From CAIWHR01 sp963724975 (GTDB taxonomy: Bacteria > Pseudomonadota > Gammaproteobacteria > Burkholderiales > Casimicrobiaceae), in NCBI GenBank assembly GCA_963724975.1, contig CAVRXB010000003.1:558001-622000 (forward strand): a DNA stretch of 64,000 bases, in the 5' to 3' direction. Positions 44,484-53,212 of the stretch are shown here, in pieces. The notes beneath the pieces are model-generated. The model was given only the letters and a program-made list of their open reading frames with translations, was not told the DNA's origin and did no database searches. The translations under genes were made by a program, and so were the position numbers. How positions within the stretch are numbered: the first letter of the stretch is position 1; the number at the start of each line of letters is the position of its first letter.

Positions 44484-45944
44484 TCACGTTGCGCTGGAAG
44501 CCAGGAAGCGCCCGGCGCGTCCGCGGTCCGCGTGGCCGTCCCGATAAGACACGGCGCCGTTCACGATCACACAGCGGATTCCGCGCGCTGTCGCGACGGG
44601 GTGTTCGAAGGTTGCGGTATCCATAACGGTATGCGGATCGAAGAGCGTGATGTCGGCAAAGCCGCCGACGCGGATCTCGCCGCGGCCGGCCAGGTTGAAC
44701 TGCCGTGCCGAGAGCCCCGTCATCTTGTGCACGGCCGATTCGAGGGGAAAGAGACCGAGCTCGCGGCAGTAACGACCGAGGACGCGCGGAAACGTCCCCC
44801 ATAGACGCGGGTGCGGATGACTGTCGTGCGGCAGGCCGTCGGAGCCAATCATCGTCGCCGGGTATTGCAGCACTCGTTGCACGTCATCCTCGCGCATCTG
44901 GAAATAGCAGGCGCCTCCCGGCTGAAGCCGGTCGCATGCCTCCTGCTGAGTGCAGTTCCATTCGGCGGCGATGTCGGCCAAATGGCGCGCTGCCATTTCC
45001 GGATGCGGCTTTGACCAGGTGACGATGATATCGATGATGCCGTCGACCAAGTCCTTGCGCAGCACCGTCGAACCCGCGATGTAGGGATACGCGTCGAGCC
45101 CGATCGGCTGCGCCTTCCTTGCCGTGTCGAAATGCGCGAGCGTCTGCGTGGTCCGTCCCCAGTTCTCCGGTCCGGCGCACTTATGATGCGAGATCACGAC
45201 CGGCAGCTTGCCGCGCCGCGCCGTTGCGAACGCTTCATCGAGCGAATCCAGCACCCGCGCGAATTCGTCGCGGATGTGCGTCGTGTAGACGCCTCCCGCT
45301 TTTCCCGCGGTGCCGGCAAGCAGCGCGAGCTCGTCGATGTCGGCCGCGGCACCCGTGTCGTAGAACACGCCCGAACTCAAGCCGATGGCGCCTTCCGCCA
45401 TGGCGTCGCCCAACAATGCGACCATGTTCCGTTGCTCGTCTGGCGTCGCGGGCCGGTACGGATCGCTCATCGTCGCGATGCGTAGCGTCGAGTGGCCGAC
45501 GAGAGCCGCGACGTTGACAGCGGGCCGCGCGGCGCTCACGGCCGCGGCATACGCCCCCATCGTCGGGTGGACATATTTGTCGCTGCCGCCGAGGAGATTC
45601 AAAGGCGGCGGCACGTTCGCGTGCACGAGCGGCGCGAGGCTGATCCCGCAGTTGCCGACGACGACGGTCGTGACGCCCTGGCTGATCTTGGGCAGCATCG
45701 ACGGCGCCTCGAGTGCGATCTGGTCGTCGTGCGTGTGGACATCGATGAAGCCAGGCGCCACGACGAGACCGCTCGCGTCGATCACCGTGGCATCGGCAGG
45801 CGGCAGCGAGGGGCCGATCGCCGCAATGCGGTCGCCGTCGATGCGCACATCGGAGGCAAAGCGGGCAGCTCCGGTGCCGTCGATGACGGTGCCGCCGCGC
45901 AGGAGCAGGGCGCCGCCTCGCGTCTGCCCGGTGTCGATCGTCAT
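44484..45944 (-). CDS. N-acyl-D-amino-acid deacylase (D-aminoacylase)
   Basis: 486 aa amidohydrolase. Zinc site: DVHTHDD (HxH), GNCGIS (Cys ligand of D-aminoacylase), then THIRDE, ISHHKCAG and the catalytic Asp in GSDGLPHD. Releases D-amino acids from N-acyl forms. It lies 6 bp downstream of the D-amino-acid PLP enzyme and the ABC transporter, forming a D-amino-acid uptake and degradation operon. Confidence 0.9.
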   Translation of the reverse strand: MTIDTGQTRGGALLLRGGTVIDGTGAARFASDVRIDGDRIAAIGPSLPPADATVIDASGLVVAPGFIDVHTHDDQIALEAPSMLPKISQGVTTVVVGNCGISLAPLVHANVPPPLNLLGGSDKYVHPTMGAYAAAVSAARPAVNVAALVGHSTLRIATMSDPYRPATPDEQRNMVALLGDAMAEGAIGLSSGVFYDTGAAADIDELALLAGTAGKAGGVYTTHIRDEFARVLDSLDEAFATARRGKLPVVISHHKCAGPENWGRTTQTLAHFDTARKAQPIGLDAYPYIAGSTVLRKDLVDGIIDIIVTWSKPHPEMAARHLADIAAEWNCTQQEACDRLQPGGACYFQMREDDVQRVLQYPATMIGSDGLPHDSHPHPRLWGTFPRVLGRYCRELGLFPLESAVHKMTGLSARQFNLAGRGEIRVGGFADITLFDPHTVMDTATFEHPVATARGIRCVIVNGAVSYRDGHADRGRAGRFLASSAT

Positions 45945-45950
45945 AATTGA

Positions 45951-47177
45951 CTAGAAGAAAGTCCGGATCGCGCCGGTGACGGTGTAACCATCGTCGACGG
46001 TGAACAACACGCGCCATTTGTCGAACGTCGTGCAAGGATGCGAAATGCCGGAGCCGACGAGATCTCCGACCGCGATGTCTTCGGATCCATCGGTGCCGGC
46101 GTCGAGGCGCAGATAGGCGTGCTGATCGTTCATCGCTGAAATCTTCCAACCCGGCGGGACCGGCCGCGGATAATCGTCTTGGCCGGCGCGGAAGCGCCAC
46201 GCCGGAACCGGCAGGTCGATATCGAAGGAGGCGTCGCGCTTGCCCATCGTCAGGATCGCGAGTCCGGATTCGGGGCGCGATTGCACGCGCGCCCAGACTT
46301 CGAGTGCGGGCTTCAATCCGGGGCGCACCTGCCAATCCATGCCGCTTCTTGCCTTTACGCCTTCCAGCATTCGCGCGTAGAAGCCTGAGTCGTGCGTGAC
46401 GTAGCAGCCGCTGCGCAGGATCGTCAGCACCGGCATCGACAGTCGGGTCGGCAGCTTGCGCGCGACGATGTCGAACGCCGCCGAGCCTCCCGCGGAAAGA
46501 ATGATCGACGGGCCGGCGAATAGACCCTCGTCGTCGCAGGAAAGCGCCGTCCTCCGTACCGTTTCCATGAGAGCGCCGACAAAGGCGATGTCGTGTTTGG
46601 AGTCACCGGTGAGCTGGAGGCCTTCGTAGCATTCGATGCCGGACAGCGCCACGGTCGTCGACGCGGCAATGGCGCGCGCAAGCGCCAGCGCGTCGTCGCC
46701 GCTGCGGCAGCCCGTGCGCCCCCCCGCGACTCCGATTTCGAGCAGCGCGTGCAACGGGCGCGCCGGGGCGTGGTTACGCGCTTCGGTCTCGATCAGCGCC
46801 AGCTGCTCGGCAGAGTCGACCAGGAAGTGGAATTCGAGATCCGGGTGCAGGTTGCACAACCGGATGACTTCGGCGATCTCGCGGCCGCCGACGAGCTGAT
46901 TTGCCATGATCACGCGCCGGACGCCGAAGTGCACGCAGACGCCGAACTGCTGCACATTGGCGACGGTGATGCCCCACGCCCCCGCGGCGAGCTGCTGCGC
47001 GAAGATCTGCGGCGCCATCGTGGTCTTGCCGTGCGGCGCCAGCAGCGCGCCGGTGGCGGCGGTGAAGTCGCGCATCCACATGTGGTTGTGATCGAGCGCC
47101 GACTCTTTCAATACCGCCAGCGGGAACGGCAGGTCGCCGCGCAGCAGGTTCCAGCCCTGCGCTCCGATCGAGGACAA
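45951..47177 (-). CDS. D-threonine aldolase / D-serine dehydratase-like PLP enzyme (probable 5' frameshift)
   Basis: 408 aa from TTG 47177 in its open frame. Alanine-racemase-like N-terminal barrel with the PLP Lys in LLAPHGKTTMAPQ and a C-terminal Zn-dependent DSD domain with LVGSGISHPCTTFDKW (His/Cys metal ligands). The family cleaves or dehydrates D-3-hydroxy amino acids. Upstream, ATG 47257-47259 begins MLNLDTL in another frame, while this frame continues back as IIDARTKGFPPGAAPIPLSSIG, typical family sequence. A one-base shift near 47225-47245 would join them into a longer, normal protein. Confidence 0.82.
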   Translation of the reverse strand: MSSIGAQGWNLLRGDLPFPLAVLKESALDHNHMWMRDFTAATGALLAPHGKTTMAPQIFAQQLAAGAWGITVANVQQFGVCVHFGVRRVIMANQLVGGREIAEVIRLCNLHPDLEFHFLVDSAEQLALIETEARNHAPARPLHALLEIGVAGGRTGCRSGDDALALARAIAASTTVALSGIECYEGLQLTGDSKHDIAFVGALMETVRRTALSCDDEGLFAGPSIILSAGGSAAFDIVARKLPTRLSMPVLTILRSGCYVTHDSGFYARMLEGVKARSGMDWQVRPGLKPALEVWARVQSRPESGLAILTMGKRDASFDIDLPVPAWRFRAGQDDYPRPVPPGWKISAMNDQHAYLRLDAGTDGSEDIAVGDLVGSGISHPCTTFDKWRVLFTVDDGYTVTGAIRTFF

Positions 47178-47276
47178 AGGAATTGGCGCGGCGCCCGGCG
47201 GAAAGCCTTTGGTCCGCGCGTCGATGATCTCGCTGCGGCAGCGTATCGAGGTTCAGCATCCTGGCCGGCGCGGAAG

Positions 47277-48152
47277 TCACAGCGATTTGCGCAGCTTGGG
47301 ATCGAGCAGGTCGCGAAGACCGTCGCCAACCATCTGGAGCGAGATCGCGGCCAGTATGATCGCGATGCCGGGAAAAATCACGATCCACAGCGCCTGATGC
47401 GCGAACTGCTGGCCGCTCGCGATCATCGTACCCCATGTCGGCAGCTCCGGGGGCACGCCGACACCGAGGAAGGACAGCCCGGCTTCGGCCAGCACCGCAT
47501 ACGCGAAGATGAAGGTCGCCTGCACGAGGATCGGCGATGCGATGTTCTGCAGGATGTGGATGAACATGATGCGCCACGTCGAAACGCCGAGTGCCCGGGC
47601 CGCCTCGATGAACAATAGCTCGCGCACCACCAGTGTCGACGCGCGGACGACGCGCGCGACGCGCGGCGTGTAGACGATCGCCAGGGCGAGGATCACGTTC
47701 GTGATCGAGGCCCCGAGCACCGCGACGAGCGCGATGGCCAGCAGGATGTCCGGAAACGACATCATCGCGTCGACGACCCGCATGATCGGGCCGTCGAGGC
47801 GCCGGAAATACCCGGCGACGAGCCCCAGCAGCACGCCGCCCGTCACCGAGATCAGCACGACCGCAGCGCCGATCATCAGCGAATACCGCGCGCCGAAGAC
47901 CACGCGCGTGAAGATGTCGCGCCCCAGCTCGTCGGTGCCGAACCAGTGCGCCGCGCGCGGGCTTTGCATCCGGTCGAGGATCGCGAGCCTCGTCGGCTCG
48001 TACGGCGTGATCCAGGGCGCGAGCAATGCCAGCAGCGCAACGACGACGAGAATCACTGCGCCGGCAAGGACCAACTTGCGCCGAAACAGGCTCCGCGCGA
48101 GCAGCACCCACGGGCCGCTCGAGCTCACGGGCGATACCGCGGATATTTCCAT
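47277..48152 (-). CDS. dipeptide-type ABC transporter permease (DppC-like)
   Basis: 291 aa from ATG 48152, overlapping the DppB-like stop (TGATG). Six helices; HWFGTDELGRDIFTRVVFGARYSL is the DppC/OppC block, and EAARALGVSTWRIMFIHILQN the EAA loop. Imports dipeptides or related ligands, here probably D-amino-acid compounds. Confidence 0.9.
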   Translation of the reverse strand: MEISAVSPVSSSGPWVLLARSLFRRKLVLAGAVILVVVALLALLAPWITPYEPTRLAILDRMQSPRAAHWFGTDELGRDIFTRVVFGARYSLMIGAAVVLISVTGGVLLGLVAGYFRRLDGPIMRVVDAMMSFPDILLAIALVAVLGASITNVILALAIVYTPRVARVVRASTLVVRELLFIEAARALGVSTWRIMFIHILQNIASPILVQATFIFAYAVLAEAGLSFLGVGVPPELPTWGTMIASGQQFAHQALWIVIFPGIAIILAAISLQMVGDGLRDLLDPKLRKSL

Positions 48153-49093
48153 CAGTATTTCACCCGCGGATCGACGACGAGATACAGAAGGTCGATTGCC
48201 AGGTTGATCAACACGTAGAGACCGGCGATGACGAGGAGCGCGCCCTGGATGACCGGATAGTCGCGGCGGAGCACCGCGGATACCACGAGATTCCCGACGC
48301 CGGGCAAGCCGAACACGGTCTCGGTGACGATCGCACCGCCGATCAGCAGCGCGAATGTAAGGCCCATCACGGTGATTACCGGGATCAATGCATTGGCGAG
48401 CGCGTGATGCAGGATCACCCGGCTTTCCGGCAATCCCTTGGCGCGCGCCGTGCGGATATAGTCGTCCGCGAGAACGTCGAGCATGCTTGCGCGGGTGAAG
48501 CGCAGGATCAGCGCGGAATTGACGACACCCAGGACGATTGATGGCAGCACGAGGTGATGCAAGCGCTCGGACAGTGGTACGCCCGGATCGCCGTAGCCCG
48601 CCACCGGGAACCAGCCGAGGCTCACTGCGAAGATCTGCATCAGGATAAGGCCGAACCAGAAGCTCGGTACGCTCGCGCCCAGCATCGCGAAGCCGGAGAA
48701 GAACTGGTCGGCGCCCCTGCCGCGCCACACGGCGGCGACGATGCCGCACGGTACGCCGATCGCGGTGGCGATGATGATTGAGAACAACGTCAGGAAGAAT
48801 GTCGGCTCCGCGCGCTCGGCGAGCGCCTGCGTCACCGGACGCTGCAGGAAGATCGACTGCCCGAGATTGCCGTGCGCGAGCTCGCCCAGCCAGTACGCGA
48901 ATTGCACCGGCAGCGGCTTGTCGAGTCCGTAAGATTCGCGCAGTTTCGCGATGTCGGCCGCGGTCGCCTGGTCGCCCAGCATGATCGCGGCGGGATCGCC
49001 GGGTGCCAAGCGCGTGATGAAGAACACGAGTGTGGCCACCAGCATCATCACGACCACCATGCCGGCCAGCCGTGACGTCAGGTAGCGGGTCAT
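48152..49093 (-). CDS. dipeptide-type ABC transporter permease (DppB-like)
   Basis: 313 aa. The N-terminal LVFFITRLAPGDPAAIMLGDQAT and GLDKPLPVQFAYWLGELAHGNLG are the DppB/OppB pattern. EAA loop TARAKGLPESRVILHHALANALIPV. Partner of DppC-like gene with translational overlap. Confidence 0.92.
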   Translation of the reverse strand: MTRYLTSRLAGMVVVMMLVATLVFFITRLAPGDPAAIMLGDQATAADIAKLRESYGLDKPLPVQFAYWLGELAHGNLGQSIFLQRPVTQALAERAEPTFFLTLFSIIIATAIGVPCGIVAAVWRGRGADQFFSGFAMLGASVPSFWFGLILMQIFAVSLGWFPVAGYGDPGVPLSERLHHLVLPSIVLGVVNSALILRFTRASMLDVLADDYIRTARAKGLPESRVILHHALANALIPVITVMGLTFALLIGGAIVTETVFGLPGVGNLVVSAVLRRDYPVIQGALLVIAGLYVLINLAIDLLYLVVDPRVKY

Positions 49094-49103
49094 GCGTTAC
49101 GCG

Positions 49104-50693
49104 CTACTTGGCGAGGCCCGTGTTCCAGAAGAACGGGTAAGGCATCACGACGTAGCCGTCGAGCTTCGCGGAGCGCGCCGTCACGCTGTTGAAGCTGCCG
49201 ACGCGTATGTAAGGGACTTCGGTGTAGACGACTTCCTGTACCTTGCCCCACAGCGGTCCGCGCTTGACCGGATCGACCTCGGCATCGAACGCGTCGAGCG
49301 CCGCTTTTTTCGCGGGGGAGCTCCACCAGCCCGGCGCGCCCTCGCCCAGTTGTGGCGGCGTCAGCGTGGGTTCGGGCAGCACCGCGGAGTGCGTGATGTA
49401 GATATCCCACAGCGCCGGATCGTTACGGCGCTGGATCAGCGTTGCCCAATCGACGACCTGCATGTCCACCTTGAAGCCCGCTGCCTTGAGATTCTCGGCC
49501 ATCACCAGCGCGATGCGGTAATGGAAGTCGTATTGCTGGCTGGTCAGGATCTTGATCGGCGTGCCATCGTACTTGGCCGCGGCAACCATCGCCGCCGCTT
49601 TCTTCGCGTCGCCCTTGCCGTAGTTCTCGGTGCCGGCCATCGAGTAGAATGGCGTGCCCTTCGCGTAGTGGTTGCCTTCGACGCTGTAGAACTTCGCGTC
49701 GCCGAACCCCGCGCCCATCATGTCGGCATCGTTCAATGCCGCCTGGACCGCCTGCCGCAAGGCCAGGTTTGCGAGCGGCCCCTGCTTGGTATTGAGGACG
49801 AGGTACGGGAACCCGAACGGCGCGGTCAGCATCGCCTTCACGTTCGCTTTGCCGTCGACACGCGAAAACGATTCGACCGGCAACAGGTCGGCGAATTGAT
49901 ACTGTCCTGACAACGAACCCTCGACCCGCGTATTCGCGTTGGGCACCGGCACGAAACGCAATTCGTCGAGGAGCGCCTCGCGCTTGCCCGCGTAGCCGCT
50001 GGGCGGCTCCTTGCGCGCGCTGTAGCCGTCGAAGCGGACGAGCTGCACGTACTGGTCGGGCTTGCGCTCCTTGAACATGTACGGGCCGGTGCCGACGAAT
50101 TGCGTCAGCGGCGTTGCGATCGACTCCTTCGCCATAATGACCGCGAAGCCCGACGGCAGCGCGAAATGCGCGAGCAGCGGCGCATAGGGCCGGTTCAGCG
50201 TGATGACCAGCGTGTTCGGACCCTTGGCTTCGAGGCTCTTGATCTCCTTGGCGACCGCCTTGCCGCGCGGCGCCATCTCCATCCAGCGCTGCAGCGATGC
50301 GACGACGTCATCGGCCGTCATCTCCTTGCCGTTGTGGAACTTGACGCCTTTGCGCAGCGGAATCGTGTAGACGAGACCGTCCTTCGAAATCGTCGGCATG
50401 CTCTCGGCCAGCATCGGCGCCACGTTCCAGTTGCCGTCGAACGTGTACAGCGGCTCGTAGACATGCTGCATGATGATGCTGACCAGGTCGGCGGTGGAAG
50501 CCATCGGATCGAGCGTTTGCGGCTCGCCGATCATCGCGAGGTTGGCGGCGCCGCCTCTGGCCGGCGCCGCGAAAGCCGGAGTGCCCGAAAACGCCGTTGC
50601 GAGCAACGCCGCTGCCACGCCCCCGAGCAGACGTGCCAGCGGCCATGAAAAGGTGGGACGAGAACGACGTATGGGCTTGGCCGCGTGCAGCAT
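49104..50693 (-). CDS. dipeptide-type ABC transporter substrate-binding protein (family 5)
   Basis: 529 aa from ATG 50693, preceded by AGGAGGTG, a strong ribosome binding site. Signal peptide to about 43 (AAALLATAFSGTPAFA). SBP family 5 blocks: QTLDPMASTADLVSIIMQHVYEPLYTF, KGVKFHNGKEMTADDVVASLQRW and QAVQAALNDADMM. Periplasmic binding of peptides. No ATPase of this system lies nearby, so it may share one encoded elsewhere. Confidence 0.92.
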   Translation of the reverse strand: MLHAAKPIRRSRPTFSWPLARLLGGVAAALLATAFSGTPAFAAPARGGAANLAMIGEPQTLDPMASTADLVSIIMQHVYEPLYTFDGNWNVAPMLAESMPTISKDGLVYTIPLRKGVKFHNGKEMTADDVVASLQRWMEMAPRGKAVAKEIKSLEAKGPNTLVITLNRPYAPLLAHFALPSGFAVIMAKESIATPLTQFVGTGPYMFKERKPDQYVQLVRFDGYSARKEPPSGYAGKREALLDELRFVPVPNANTRVEGSLSGQYQFADLLPVESFSRVDGKANVKAMLTAPFGFPYLVLNTKQGPLANLALRQAVQAALNDADMMGAGFGDAKFYSVEGNHYAKGTPFYSMAGTENYGKGDAKKAAAMVAAAKYDGTPIKILTSQQYDFHYRIALVMAENLKAAGFKVDMQVVDWATLIQRRNDPALWDIYITHSAVLPEPTLTPPQLGEGAPGWWSSPAKKAALDAFDAEVDPVKRGPLWGKVQEVVYTEVPYIRVGSFNSVTARSAKLDGYVVMPYPFFWNTGLAK

Positions 50694-50729
50694 GACACCT
50701 CCTTGACGAAATGATCCGTAGCGTTCGTT

Positions 50730-50750
50730 GCTGCCGCTCGTGTCGGCAGC
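50730..50750 (-). promoter_or_regulatory. leader hairpin upstream of the dipeptide transporter operon
   Basis: Perfect 7-bp stem GCTGCCG/CGGCAGC with 7-nt loop, 37 bp before the binding-protein ATG. Could be an operator dyad or RNA hairpin. Confidence 0.35.
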
Positions 50751-50839
50751 TGGTAAACGCGCCGGGCGTATAGAATTCGATCGCAAACTGCGGAAGTCTA
50801 CCGCCATTGCGCGTCGTGCGCAGGCCTTCGGGAGGATTG

Positions 50840-51223
50840 ATGAGCGCGGATTTTCTGGGTGGTACGCGAAGCGGCGCTGGCGGACAACCGCTGCCGTTCT
50901 CGCCGGCGGTGAAGGCCGGTCCGTTCGTGTTCGTCTCCGGCCAGGTGCCGATGGGCGAGGACGGCGAAATTGTGCCCGGCGGCATCGAGGCGCAGACGCG
51001 GCAGGCGCTGAAGAACGTCGAGCGCGCGCTGGCGCTGGCGGGCTGCTCGCTGGCGGATGTCGTGAAAGCCACGGTGTGGCTCGATGACACGCGGGATTTC
51101 TGGAGCTTCAACCGCGTCTACGCCGAGCACTTTCCCGGGAACAAGCCGGCGCGGTCGACCACACAGGCGAAACTGATGGTCGACGCAAAAATCGAAATTG
51201 AGGTCGTCGCGTACCGGGGATAA
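50840..51223 (+). CDS. ridA: RidA family protein (2-iminoacid deaminase)
   Basis: 127 aa from ATG 50840 with GGAGG 5 bp upstream. Blocks: FVFVSGQVPMGEDGEIVPGGIEAQTRQALKNVERAL and the catalytic-type VVKATVWLDDTRDFWSFNRVY...PARSTTQAKLMVDAKIEIEVVA. Hydrolyses reactive enamines or imines such as 2-aminoacrylate. Divergent from the D-amino-acid operon, whose D-serine-dehydratase-like enzyme would form such an intermediate. Confidence 0.92.
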   Translation: MSADFLGGTRSGAGGQPLPFSPAVKAGPFVFVSGQVPMGEDGEIVPGGIEAQTRQALKNVERALALAGCSLADVVKATVWLDDTRDFWSFNRVYAEHFPGNKPARSTTQAKLMVDAKIEIEVVAYRG

Positions 51224-51318
51224 TTTTACCGGTCAGCGAATTCGGCGGCGCAGCGCGCATGCGCCGCTCAACACGAGCGGCGTGAACCATCGCGGGACCC
51301 GATTCGCGGGGCGTCGCA

Positions 51319-52089
51319 CTACGCCGTGAGCGAGTTCGAGAGCCGCACGAAGTCCGCGACGGCGAGCGTTTCCCCGCGCGCGCTAGGATCGATGCCGGCT
51401 GCGGTCATCGTTGCAGCATCGCAGATTGCGGACAGAGCATTGCGCATCGTCTTCCGTCGCTGTCCGAACGCAGCGGCGACGACGCGCGCGAACAGCGCGT
51501 CATCATCGATTTGCGGTTTGGCGGCGCCGAGCGGAACCAGGCGCGCGACCGCGGAGTCGACTTTCGGTGCTGGCTGAAACGCGCCGGGCGGAACGACAAA
51601 AAGGCGCGTGACGCGAAACTTGGCCTGCACCATCACGGAGAGGCGGCCGTAGTCGGATGTGGCGGGTTGCGCCGTCATCCGGGCGACGACCTCCCGCTGC
51701 AGCATCACGTGCAGATCGCGCAATTGCCCTTCGTATTCGGCGAGCTTGAACAAGAGTGCCGAGCTGATGTTGTAGGGCAGGTTGCCGACCACGCGCAGCC
51801 GAGGACCGAGCGTCGCGTAGTCGAAGCCGAGGGCGTCGGCGATGTGCAGCGCGAGCTTGTCAGCCGGAAATTCCGAGGCCAGTCGAGCGGCGAGATCGCG
51901 ATCGATCTCGATCGCGTGGATCGCGCCGGCGCGCGCGATCAACGAACCGGTAAGCGCCGCGAGGCCGGGGCCGATCTCGACCAGGTTGTCGCCGGGACCG
52001 GGATCGATGGCGTCGACGATCTTCGCGACGTAGTGTGCGTCGACGAGAAAGTTCTGCCCGAATCGCTTGCGTGCAACGTGGCCGCGCAT
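51319..52089 (-). CDS. rsmA: 16S rRNA A1518/A1519 dimethyltransferase RsmA (KsgA)
   Basis: 256 aa. RKRFGQNFLVD at the start, SAM site LVEIGPGLAALTG, and the NLPY motif (VVGNLPYNISSALLFKL). It dimethylates two adenines in helix 45 during 30S assembly. Follows pdxA by 9 bp, the common order. Confidence 0.97.
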   Translation of the reverse strand: MRGHVARKRFGQNFLVDAHYVAKIVDAIDPGPGDNLVEIGPGLAALTGSLIARAGAIHAIEIDRDLAARLASEFPADKLALHIADALGFDYATLGPRLRVVGNLPYNISSALLFKLAEYEGQLRDLHVMLQREVVARMTAQPATSDYGRLSVMVQAKFRVTRLFVVPPGAFQPAPKVDSAVARLVPLGAAKPQIDDDALFARVVAAAFGQRRKTMRNALSAICDAATMTAAGIDPSARGETLAVADFVRLSNSLTA

Positions 52090-52098
52090 GCCCGGATT

Positions 52099-53109
52099 TC
52101 AGCTGCCGCGGCGCGCGGCGAGATCGACCGCGAGGTCGATGGCGGCGTAGAGGCTGCCGGGGTCTGCGGTGCGCGCCTTCGCGGCGTCGACCGCAAGATC
52201 GAGCGCCGTTCCGTGGTCGACCGACGTGCGGACGAACGGCAATCCGAGTGTCACGTTGACGCCGCCGCCGAAGGAGGCTGCTTTGAGCGCGGGCAGTCCC
52301 TGGTCGTGGTACATCGCGACGATCGCGTCGTAGCGGCGTGCGCTGTCCGGAACGAAGATCGTATCCGCCGGAATCGGGCCGGTGACGTCGCGACCCGCTA
52401 CGCGCGCAGCATCGACGGCCGGCGCGATGACATCGATATCCTCGCGCCCCAGATGACCGCCTTCGCCGGCGTGCGGGTTGAGACCGCAGACGGCGATGCG
52501 CGGCGCCGCGATTCCGAAATCGCGGACAAGCGCGGCCGCAAGAATTGCGATCGTTTCAAACACGGCGTCGCGCGTCACGGCGGAGGAGACAGCCGAAAGC
52601 GGCAAATGCGTGGTGACGAGCGCAACGCGCAACCCGCCGCCGACCAGGAGCATGACGACACGCGGCGTTCCTGTGCGATCGGCAAGGAATTCGGTATGCC
52701 CGGTGAACGTAAATCCCGCGTCCTGCAGCACGCTCTTTTGAACGGGCGCGGTGACGAGCGCGGCAAACGCTCCGGTCGCGCACGCGTCTGCGGCGTGCGT
52801 CAGCATCTCCACGACCGGCGCCGCATTCGCCGCGTCGGGGCGGCCGGGTATTACGGGGACGACGACGGGCTGATGCAGGATTTCCACTGCGTCATCGATG
52901 GGTCCCGCCGACACCGCATCGAACGGAACGAAACGCGGATGCAAGCCGATACGCTCCGCGCGCGCGGAGAGTAGATCGCGGTCACCGAAGACAACGAGAC
53001 GCGCAGGCCAGGGATTTTCGCGATGTCGCGCTGCGAGCATGGCAACGAGCTCGGGGCCGATGCCCGCCGGTTCGCCGGACGTGATCGCAATCGCGGGACG
53101 CTCGCTCAT
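52099..53109 (-). CDS. pdxA: 4-hydroxythreonine-4-phosphate dehydrogenase PdxA
   Basis: 336 aa from ATG 53109. GEPAGIGPELVAML, TGHTEFLADR, AVCGLNPHAGEGGHLGREDIDVI, YHDQGLPALKAASFGGGVNVTLGLPFVRTSVDHGTA with the metal-binding His residues. Pyridoxal phosphate synthesis. The gap upstream contains a repeat block shared with 36153-36178. Confidence 0.95.
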   Translation of the reverse strand: MSERPAIAITSGEPAGIGPELVAMLAARHRENPWPARLVVFGDRDLLSARAERIGLHPRFVPFDAVSAGPIDDAVEILHQPVVVPVIPGRPDAANAAPVVEMLTHAADACATGAFAALVTAPVQKSVLQDAGFTFTGHTEFLADRTGTPRVVMLLVGGGLRVALVTTHLPLSAVSSAVTRDAVFETIAILAAALVRDFGIAAPRIAVCGLNPHAGEGGHLGREDIDVIAPAVDAARVAGRDVTGPIPADTIFVPDSARRYDAIVAMYHDQGLPALKAASFGGGVNVTLGLPFVRTSVDHGTALDLAVDAAKARTADPGSLYAAIDLAVDLAARRGS

Positions 53110-53112
53110 CCA

Positions 53113-53144
53113 CGGCCTCCGCACCGACTTGTTGGGTACGAATC
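53113..53144 (+). repeat. dispersed block shared with 36153-36178
   Basis: CGGCCTCCGCACCGACT followed by TACGAATC, as at 36153-36178 but with seven extra bases between the two parts. It is followed by GGGTCGGCCTC, also found near the first locus. Located between the GH31 stop and pdxA start. Confidence 0.6.
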
Positions 53145-53212
53145 ACCTTGGGGTCGGCCTCTCTCAATCGCTCGCCGACGCGCCCTTCGGGCCTTGGCTT
53201 TGCCCTGCTCGC

